A stretch of DNA of 64,000 bases from contig JBNRMJ010000005.1 of assembly GCA_050309435.1 (NCBI GenBank), forward strand, positions 30,250 to 94,249, read 5' to 3'. This document shows, piece after piece, positions 44,957 through 51,465 of this stretch. The stretch comes from CAYXVJ01 sp050309435 (GTDB lineage Bacteria > Bacillota > Clostridia > Saccharofermentanales > Fastidiosipilaceae). How positions within the stretch are numbered: the first letter of the stretch is position 1; each line of letters begins with the position of its first letter. Both the position numbers and the translations under genes were made by a program. A model generated the notes under the pieces. That model worked only from the letters and a program-made list of their open reading frames with translations, did not search any database and was not told where the DNA came from.

Positions 44957-45172
44957 TCATGCACCTGGAGTTACAGCTGGAGTTACAGCGGCATCAACAT
45001 CGGTTTTAACATCTCCGAGCTTATTTTTTACTGTTTCCCAAATCCCGCTAATTGAAGTGCCAGCAGCACTGATAGCTACGACAGCAATCAATGCAATCAA
45101 GCCAACAATCAAGACATACTCGATAAGGCCCTGGCCCTCTTCTTCTTTAATCAAACGTTTGATCAAATTCAT
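44957..45172 (-). CDS. flp: Flp/Fap-type major pilin (cluster B)
   Basis: A 71-residue prepilin with leader MNLIKRLIKEEEG, cleavage after Gly13, and QGLIEYVLIVGLIALIAVV. The tail differs from cluster A by an in-frame duplication of 12 bases giving AVTPAVTPG instead of AVTPG. GAGGAGG precedes the ATG. It is first in the operon, the likely highest expressed gene. Confidence 0.95.
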   Translation of the reverse strand: MNLIKRLIKEEEGQGLIEYVLIVGLIALIAVVAISAAGTSISGIWETVKNKLGDVKTDVDAAVTPAVTPGA

Positions 45173-45201
45173 TCCTTAATCCTCCTCATGTTTTATCATC
45201 T

Positions 45202-45230
45202 AACGAATGACAGCCCTCCATCATTTCGTT
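45202..45230 (-). ncRNA. flp leader hairpin with GGAGGG loop (cluster B)
   Basis: On the minus strand AACGA/TCGTT and, after a bulged A, ATGA/TCAT enclose the loop TGGAGGGCTG. It ends 29 bases before the flp ATG, like the cluster A element, and is followed by the same ATAAAACAT. The C-G pair of cluster A is an A-T pair here. Confidence 0.6.
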
Positions 45231-45340
45231 TAAGATCATATTGCGATATTTTACTACTAAATCTGAGAGCTGATCACTAAACCGGGAGCCAAATTTCGCA
45301 CAACAAATGATAAAACATCTCACGAATAAAATACAGTGAG

Positions 45341-45369
45341 TTTATACAACTGTATGCAAATAATAACAA
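45341..45369 (-). promoter_or_regulatory. Candidate promoter of Tad cluster B
   Basis: On the minus strand TTGTTA (45364-45369), a 17-base spacer and TATAAA (45341-45346) give a leader of about 160 bases. The rest of the gap to 45660 is very A+T-rich and has no ORF. Confidence 0.55.
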
Positions 45370-45666
45370 TTAGCATTTAGCGACCAAGTGGCATCAGTTC
45401 TCATCGAAATATTTCCCTAAATCAGCGCATACCACTGGTATAAGCCAATCTTACTGGGATCAATTATCAATTACCATATCTGTATATCTTGTCTTTTCAA
45501 ATAGCTACATAATGTATACCACATTAAATTCTTAAACTCAACCTGTATATATATACAAACACGCTTAACAATGAAATTTTAGATAGAATTAACTGTTTGT
45601 TAACAAATCAGGCTAATTTGACAAAGATAATTAAAGAAATCTGATATTAATCCTTACAATCTTAGA

Positions 45667-45707
45667 GATAAAACCGCTCGCGTCTAAATCATTCAGACAC
45701 GAGCGGT
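45667..45707 (-). terminator. Terminator after the first fucosidase gene
   Basis: ACCGCTCGCGTCT and AGACACGAGCGGT pair over 13 positions with one mismatch. TTTTAT follows on the minus strand. It separates the fucosidase from the Tad cluster B promoter. Confidence 0.87.
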
Positions 45708-45737
45708 AATCCAGCTTTTATAAAGTGTTCTACACTC

Positions 45738-47054
45738 TTAATCTTTCAAAGTCACTTCCACAACGGTATCTCTGTCATCGGGCAGAGGATAATTGTCAAA
45801 ACTGTTCTGATTCAGAAAAAAGAAGGCATGCTGCCGGTATTCGGCGAGATTCCAGTAATCACTGAGCCGCAACTCGCTTTTGTCAGCCAATCGGCGCAGC
45901 TTCACGACTCGTTGTGCCATATCCGGCAAGCAGATCCCCCCTGCCTGAGCCTCAAATATATGAGCATAGAGTTTATTACCCTTTTGAGTAAAACGGCCCC
46001 ACTCGGGTTTCGGGAACTCCGAGATACCGCAACCATAAATGCTCTCATGATTTTCGGCCATCCACTCTCCGACTTCCTCGAGTATCTTGACCGATTCCTT
46101 CGGAATGCGACCGGTGGCATCGGGGCCTACATTCAAGAGCAGGTTGCCGTTTTTCGATACGCACTCGACCAGCATGCGAATGACGAGCCTGGCATCTTTA
46201 TAGTGTTTGTCTTCGGCTGCGTAGCCCCAATTGTTATTAAGCGTGATGCAAGCTTCCCAAGGCACATAATCGCCCAATTCGTTAGTAATACCCTGCGGCG
46301 GGATCATCTGCTCGGGACAAGCGAAATCACCGGCATAGTTCGACGGATTGGCCGTCAGAATCGTTCCGGAATGCTCGCCGGATCCTTCCAGACGGTTATC
46401 GACGATCAAGTGAGGTTGTAAGCTGCGGACCATAGCCATCAACTCTTCAGCCTTCCAGGTTTCTCCTGCCATATGCTCATAGGAGAAGTCATACCACATG
46501 ATGTCGAGGTGACCGTAATCCGTCAGCAGTTCACGCACCTGACCGTGCATGAAATCCAGGTAACGATTAAAATCACGGTGATCGTTCTTCTCCTTCTCGT
46601 CATCGCGATGCGGATGCTGTCTGTCCCCGTAATGCGGGAAGTCTTCGTGCTTCCAGTCGATAATCGAAAAGTACAGTCCTACCTTGATTCCTTCCGCTCT
46701 GAAAGCATCCAGAAACTCTCGAACCAGATCGCGACCGGCAGGAGTATTGGTTGACTTGAAATCGCTGAGTTTCGTATCCCAAAGAGCAAAACCGTCATGA
46801 TGCTTGGCGGTCAATACGGCGTAACGCATGCCGGCTTTCTTTGCCAGTTTGGCCCACTCTCTCGGATCGTAATTCTCGGCGGTAAACTCATCGAAGTATG
46901 TCATGTATTGTTCCTGTGACATACGTTCACGGCTTCTTACCCACTCGCCTCTGGCGGGAATGGCATACAGTCCCCAGTGAATGAACATGCCGAATCTGGC
47001 TTCATTAAACCATGCGGTCCTCTTCGTGCGTTCCAGAATATTCTTGTTAGTCAT
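45738..47054 (-). CDS. Alpha-L-fucosidase (GH29)
   Basis: A 438-residue glycoside hydrolase, cytoplasmic by lack of a signal peptide. It begins with the GH29 motif ARFGMFIHWGLYAIPARGEW, then VLTAKHHDGFALWDTKLSDF and the nucleophile Asp in LDIMWYDFSYE. AWEACITLNNNWGY and NLLLNVGPDATGRIP are family markers. Releases L-fucose from mucin or milk glycans that were taken up, or from short oligosaccharides. AAAGGA precedes the ATG. A second GH29 gene lies 3.1 kb away. Confidence 0.95.
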   Translation of the reverse strand: MTNKNILERTKRTAWFNEARFGMFIHWGLYAIPARGEWVRSRERMSQEQYMTYFDEFTAENYDPREWAKLAKKAGMRYAVLTAKHHDGFALWDTKLSDFKSTNTPAGRDLVREFLDAFRAEGIKVGLYFSIIDWKHEDFPHYGDRQHPHRDDEKEKNDHRDFNRYLDFMHGQVRELLTDYGHLDIMWYDFSYEHMAGETWKAEELMAMVRSLQPHLIVDNRLEGSGEHSGTILTANPSNYAGDFACPEQMIPPQGITNELGDYVPWEACITLNNNWGYAAEDKHYKDARLVIRMLVECVSKNGNLLLNVGPDATGRIPKESVKILEEVGEWMAENHESIYGCGISEFPKPEWGRFTQKGNKLYAHIFEAQAGGICLPDMAQRVVKLRRLADKSELRLSDYWNLAEYRQHAFFFLNQNSFDNYPLPDDRDTVVEVTLKD

Positions 47055-47090
47055 ATACTGTCCTTTTACTCATTGATGATTTTCAGCATA

Positions 47091-47390
47091 TCAGGCGAAG
47101 CTTGTGTGTTTTACTTTCCACTGTTTAAGCTTGATACCCAGCCAAAATCCGTAAATGCCGAATGTGATAATCGTTAGTACCCACCACTTAATCCAGTTGC
47201 CGAATAAGCCAAGTCCGGTCCCGTCAAATCTAAGTCGACGTCCGTCAATCACCGTGTGCCTGGCTTCCCAACGATAGATCAGGCAGATCGCCCATGGATA
47301 ACAAATGCCCAACGTTAAGATGCTCACCAAAGTACCCAGTAAAGTGTATCCGATTAGCTGCAACAAGCCCCCGTCAAAGTGTGAATTCAT
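47091..47390 (-). CDS. DUF898 family membrane protein
   Basis: A 99-residue protein with two hydrophobic segments (about 10-32 and 67-87). The motifs DGGLLQLIGY, YRWEARHTVIDGRRLRFDGTG and IITFGIYGFWLGIKLKQWKVKHT are typical of DUF898 (YjgN-like) proteins. It is shorter than YjgN and holds one domain. Function is unknown. It is 36 bases upstream of the fucosidase start on the same strand. Confidence 0.8.
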   Translation of the reverse strand: MNSHFDGGLLQLIGYTLLGTLVSILTLGICYPWAICLIYRWEARHTVIDGRRLRFDGTGLGLFGNWIKWWVLTIITFGIYGFWLGIKLKQWKVKHTSFA

Positions 47391-47466
47391 GTCTCTCTCC
47401 TAGATTTGTATTTAGCCATATTAGCTTACTACATTAAACGAAAAGGGCAAAGGGCCATAACCGGGA

Positions 47467-48084
47467 TTATAGTTCAGATGTTCTGCTTATTACGGACGGA
47501 TCGGAAGCGCCGATCTGATCGGGCTTTAGGCAAACATGTATCGTTTTTAAAAGGCATTTAAAATCCATCAGCAAACCGATCTTCTTCACGTAATCGCCGT
47601 CCAGTTTAGCCTTCTCGACAACGTTCAACTCGTCCCGGCCGTTGATCTGTGCCCAGCCGGTTAAACCGACCGGAACCTGATTCGCACCGTACTTATCACG
47701 CTCGAGTATCAAATCATACTCTTTCAAGATGACGGGGCGCGGACCGATAAAACTCATGTCCCCTTTAATAATATTGATGATCTGCGGAAGTTCGTCGAGA
47801 CTGCTCTTTCGAAGGAATCTGCCCGAGCGCGTAATCCAGCGCTCCGGATCTTCCAGAAGCCTGGTTGGCATCTCGTTGGGTGCATCTTTACGCATAGTAC
47901 GAAACTTTATGATCTGAAAATGTTCTCGCCCCTTTTTGTAGCGCAACTGACGGAAGAACACCGGACCCGGCGAATCGATCTTTATGACCAAAGCGAGCAC
48001 AAGAAATAAAGGCAGCAGTATGATCAGCCCGATAACGGAAGCAAGCAGGTCCAGGAAACGCTTCAAGCGTAAATATTTCGTCAT
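47467..48084 (-). CDS. Bacterial sugar transferase (priming glycosyltransferase)
   Basis: A 205-residue polyprenyl-phosphate sugar phosphotransferase. The N-terminal hydrophobic segment (about 10-33) is followed by the KFRTMRKDA motif, the SLDELPQIINIIKGDMSFIGPRP catalytic segment and GLTGWAQINGRDEL. It loads the first sugar phosphate on undecaprenyl phosphate at the membrane. ATG 48084 is chosen: GGGGG lies 4 bases upstream; the frame opens at 48132. It follows the nucleotide-sugar dehydrogenase across a terminator; no other polysaccharide gene is near. Confidence 0.92.
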   Translation of the reverse strand: MTKYLRLKRFLDLLASVIGLIILLPLFLVLALVIKIDSPGPVFFRQLRYKKGREHFQIIKFRTMRKDAPNEMPTRLLEDPERWITRSGRFLRKSSLDELPQIINIIKGDMSFIGPRPVILKEYDLILERDKYGANQVPVGLTGWAQINGRDELNVVEKAKLDGDYVKKIGLLMDFKCLLKTIHVCLKPDQIGASDPSVISRTSEL

Positions 48085-48212
48085 GTTCCCCCTAAAAGAT
48101 CGACATATTGTACGAACGATATACGAATACATTCTAGCTACTATATTGTTTTAGGGCAAGCGTTTACCATTACCGGCTTAGTCGCAGCTCCATTCTCCGC
48201 CGCTTAATGTTT

Positions 48213-48243
48213 AGAAAATAATAGATCCCGCCGAAGCAGGATC
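48213..48243 (-). terminator. Terminator with UUCG tetraloop
   Basis: On the minus strand GATCCTGC and GCGGGATC enclose TTCG, with one mismatch, followed by TATTATTTTC. It is 32 bases after the dehydrogenase stop. Confidence 0.83.
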
Positions 48244-48274
48244 CATTAGTTGAAAAATCAGAATCACAGGTGAT

Positions 48275-49594
48275 TTAGAGTCTCCAGTAGCTGTAGCCTC
48301 TCTTGTCGAGTTCCGTGCGATCCAGGATGCTCTTCACGTCGATCAGAATCTTCTCATCGGCCGGTAGCGGCGCATAGAGCTGATCGATCTCATCCCAGCT
48401 CAGCGCTTTGAAGGAGTCGTGAGCGACGGCCAGAATCAAACAGTCGGCATCTTTGACATCCTTCAGGTCGACCAGATCGATACCGTACTCGTGTCTGGCT
48501 TCGGCCGCATCCGCTTCCGGATCCACCACGATCGCTTCGATGCCGTATTCCTTCAAACTCGTGATGATATCGACCACCTTCGAATTTCGGGTATCCGGCG
48601 TATTCTCTTTGAAGGTCAGGCCCAGGATGACGACCTTGGACTTGCGGACGACTTTATTGGCCAGGATCAGTTTTTTGATCACGGCATCCGCCACAAACTC
48701 GCCCATGCCGTCGTTAATCTTCCGGCCGGCGAGAATGATCTGGCTGTGGTAGCCCAGCTTCTCGGCTTCGTAAACGAAGTAATAGGGATCGACGCCGATA
48801 CAGTGGCCGCCGACCAGACCGGGGGTAAAGCGAAGGGCATTCCACTTCGTGTTCATGGCCTCGACGACTTCCTGCGTATCGATACCCATCCGGTCGAAGA
48901 CCATGGCCAGTTCGTTCATGAACGCAATATTGATATCGCGCTGGCTGTTCTCCACCACTTTGGCAGCTTCGGCGACTTTGATCGAGCCGGCGCGATGCAC
49001 GCCGACCTCGACGACCATTTCGTAGACCCTGGCAATTTCTTCGAGGCTATCTTGGTCTACGCCGGAGACGATCTTGACAATGTTCTCCAGGCGATGAACC
49101 TTATCGCCGGGGTTGATGCGTTCCGGCGAATAGCCGACCTTGAAGTCCCGGCCGCAGCGCAGGCCCGACTCGGCTTCCAGAATCGGGATGCAGACATCTT
49201 CCGTCACGCCCGGATACACGGTGGATTCGAAAACCACGATCGAGCCCGGGGTCAGATTGCGACCGACGATCCGGCTGGCGCCTTCGACCGGCGACAGGTC
49301 AGGTGTCTTGTCCAGGTTGATCGGCGTGGGAACGGCCACGATATGGAATTTGGCTTCTTTCAAGCGCGTTTCATCCGATGTGAAATCTACGCTGGTCTCT
49401 TTAATGACATCGTCGCCCACTTCGTTCGTCGGATCGATACCCGCTTTATATAAGTCGATTTTCTTCTTGTTCAGGTCGAAACCGATAACCTCCGCCTTCC
49501 GGGCGAAAGCGACGGCGATCGGCATGCCCACGTAGCCCAATCCGATTAAGGCGATCTTCTCTTCTCTGTTAACTATTTTCTCGTATAAACTCAT
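48275..49594 (-). CDS. Nucleotide-sugar dehydrogenase (UDP-GlcNAc/UDP-GalNAc or UDP-ManNAc type)
   Basis: A 439-residue NAD-dependent dehydrogenase that oxidises C6 of a UDP-sugar to the uronate for envelope polysaccharide. The Rossmann motif is ALIGLGYVGMPIA (about 15-27). The central part has VPTPIN, ESTVYPG and GYSPERINPGDK; the catalytic Cys is in GGHCIGVDPYY; the C-terminal domain has GLTFKENTPDTRNSKV. The pattern is that of WbpA/TviB rather than UDP-glucose dehydrogenase. ATG 49594 follows GGAG at 7 bases. The gene looks G+C-richer than its neighbours. Confidence 0.92.
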   Translation of the reverse strand: MSLYEKIVNREEKIALIGLGYVGMPIAVAFARKAEVIGFDLNKKKIDLYKAGIDPTNEVGDDVIKETSVDFTSDETRLKEAKFHIVAVPTPINLDKTPDLSPVEGASRIVGRNLTPGSIVVFESTVYPGVTEDVCIPILEAESGLRCGRDFKVGYSPERINPGDKVHRLENIVKIVSGVDQDSLEEIARVYEMVVEVGVHRAGSIKVAEAAKVVENSQRDINIAFMNELAMVFDRMGIDTQEVVEAMNTKWNALRFTPGLVGGHCIGVDPYYFVYEAEKLGYHSQIILAGRKINDGMGEFVADAVIKKLILANKVVRKSKVVILGLTFKENTPDTRNSKVVDIITSLKEYGIEAIVVDPEADAAEARHEYGIDLVDLKDVKDADCLILAVAHDSFKALSWDEIDQLYAPLPADEKILIDVKSILDRTELDKRGYSYWRL

Positions 49595-49705
49595 CTGCAC
49601 ACTCCAATGCGATTTCCCGAATCAATAAACTATTCTCTATTATAACGCTTTAGTAATAATTATGCCGAATGATTGACCGGTCGCATGATTAAAAGCTCTG
49701 TGCTC

Positions 49706-50146
49706 TTACAACACCATTTCCATGACGATCTCGCCTTCTTCGATTTCGCCGGTTGGACGAAGACCGACTTTTCGATAAACATGCTCTCCGACCACGTTTT
49801 CGGGCACATAGTTCAAAGCGAGACGTTCGAATCTCCCGCTTTTTCTCGCCTCGTCGATCACGAGCTGCAGAGCTGCGGTGCCATAACCTTTTCCCTGATG
49901 CTCGACTGCGATCATTAAACGCCAGATCGACAGGACTTTTTCTTCCTCGTCATGTTGCACCATAATAAATCCGACCAGTTCCTCCTCGTCATAAATGGCA
50001 AAGGGAAACAAATCATTATTTTCTCTGTACAGCCAGGCCTCTGCCAAAGAGTACATGTTCGGAGCGACAAAGTGTTGATCCTCCGGTTGTTTCATTCTAA
50101 TGATTGCTCTAAAGTTGTCTTCGTTGATCTCTTTGAATTGAACCAT
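49706..50146 (-). CDS. GNAT family N-acetyltransferase
   Basis: A 146-residue GNAT enzyme of the spermidine/diamine acetyltransferase type by pattern. It contains DLFPFAIYDEEELVGFIM, LSIWRLMIAVEHQGKGYGTAALQLVIDEAR, which is the acetyl-CoA site, and ERLALNYVPENVVGEHVYRKVGL. The ATG at 50146 is preferred over the TTG at 50155. Start is 40 bases after the second fucosidase. Substrate is not predicted firmly. Confidence 0.9.
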   Translation of the reverse strand: MVQFKEINEDNFRAIIRMKQPEDQHFVAPNMYSLAEAWLYRENNDLFPFAIYDEEELVGFIMVQHDEEEKVLSIWRLMIAVEHQGKGYGTAALQLVIDEARKSGRFERLALNYVPENVVGEHVYRKVGLRPTGEIEEGEIVMEMVL

Positions 50147-50186
50147 ATAATACAATCTCCCGATAATAAAATAATTATTGCCTTGT

Positions 50187-51443
50187 TTACTCGATTAAAG
50201 CTTCGGCCACGCGAACGACCGTATCCACGCCATAGGGGTAACCCGTAGCGATGAAGCTAAAGATACCGCTTTCCGGATCACTGACAAAAGTCAGCGTTTC
50301 ATCGTTATCCATCCAGCGAAGCGATTTCAAGCGATCACGAACACCTGCGAAGGAACGAAGTCCCAACTGACCGGAGCTTGTGGTGACATGTTCGTCTCCT
50401 TTGACCGAAAGATTCGAGATGAAGAAGTAATACTTATCCTCGGTCTTCAGGACAAAGTCTTCACCCGCACCATAAGCGCCAAAAGGTCTGGCCTTGTAAA
50501 TGGCATCGCCGAAGATCCGGATCCATTCGCCTATCTCTCTTAGGGTTGCTTGTTGAATATCCGTGATTTCTCCGTCGCCGGTCGGGCCCACGTTTAAGAG
50601 CAGATTGGCGCCGACTTTTCTGCACTTCGTTAGAGTCTTGATCAAATCTGCCGTGGATTTGTTGTTAAAATCTCTTTTGCCATAGCCCCAGTGAGAATTG
50701 ATCGTATAACACATTTCGGCTGCGATGTACTTTTCAAAGCCCCTTTGATCCCGCATTTGAGGATGGCCTTGTTCGAAGGTCACGGAATCAATCTCGATGT
50801 GACCCGCCTGACCGCGAGCGCTAAGGCCGGTGTTGTTCACGATGATGGCGTCGGGCTGGTATTTCCGAATCGTGGCGTAAAGTCTGTCTTCCTGCCAGTC
50901 CGCATCGGGTCTGCTCCAGTTGCCGTCAAACCATAAACCGCCGATTTTTCCGTAATTCTTACAGAGAATTTCCACGGAGGCGTTCAGATACTCCAGATAG
51001 CGCGGAAAGTCGTTTTCGAAGTCCGGGTTATACCAGTCCAGAGTCGTATGATAAAAAAACGGCACGATCCCGTGTCGCTGACAGGCATCGACAAACTCCC
51101 GGATCAGATCCCGACCGGCTGCCGAATGCGGTGCATCGTAGTCGTTTAATCCACAAGTGTCATAGAGCGAGAAACCGTCATGGTGACGCGAAGTAAGAAC
51201 AATGTACTTCATGCCCGAGTTTGCGGCCAAGCAGGCGATCGCCTCGGCATCGAAGGCCTCGGCGGTAAACGTCTCTGCCAGCTTTTGATACTCCTCTTTG
51301 GGGATATGGCCGATGTTTTGGATCCATTCGCCCTGACCTAGCTGCGAATAAAGACCCCAGTGAATGAACATGCCGAAGCCCAGTTCTTCGAATGCCTTAA
51401 CCCGGGGTAAAGCTTTTGGTACGCTTAAGTTTATTTCACTCAT
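50187..51443 (-). CDS. Alpha-L-fucosidase (GH29), second copy
   Basis: A 418-residue GH29 enzyme without a signal peptide. GFGMFIHWGLYSQLGQGEW, YIVLTSRHHDGFSLYDT, the nucleophile Asp in GGLWFDGNW and NLLLNVGPTGDGEI are present. The C-terminal beta-domain is about residues 330-418. It resembles the first copy only in family motifs, so the two are old paralogues that may split linkages or substrates. GAGGA precedes the ATG; it follows ppk by 22 bases, an odd partnership. Confidence 0.95.
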   Translation of the reverse strand: MSEINLSVPKALPRVKAFEELGFGMFIHWGLYSQLGQGEWIQNIGHIPKEEYQKLAETFTAEAFDAEAIACLAANSGMKYIVLTSRHHDGFSLYDTCGLNDYDAPHSAAGRDLIREFVDACQRHGIVPFFYHTTLDWYNPDFENDFPRYLEYLNASVEILCKNYGKIGGLWFDGNWSRPDADWQEDRLYATIRKYQPDAIIVNNTGLSARGQAGHIEIDSVTFEQGHPQMRDQRGFEKYIAAEMCYTINSHWGYGKRDFNNKSTADLIKTLTKCRKVGANLLLNVGPTGDGEITDIQQATLREIGEWIRIFGDAIYKARPFGAYGAGEDFVLKTEDKYYFFISNLSVKGDEHVTTSSGQLGLRSFAGVRDRLKSLRWMDNDETLTFVSDPESGIFSFIATGYPYGVDTVVRVAEALIE

Positions 51444-51465
51444 ACATTATCCTCGCTGTCGCTTT

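Noticed and set aside
25469..45737. Tad region as a prophage or integrative element
   Set aside because: No integrase, transposase, direct terminal repeats or phage structural genes are visible at either end.
45828..46421. A 197-codon plus-strand frame
   Set aside because: It lies fully antisense within the first GH29 gene, has no motif and no ribosome site.
48419..49453. A 344-codon open frame on the plus strand
   Set aside because: It is antisense to the clear nucleotide-sugar dehydrogenase; its protein has no motif, and the high G+C of that gene explains a long open antisense frame.
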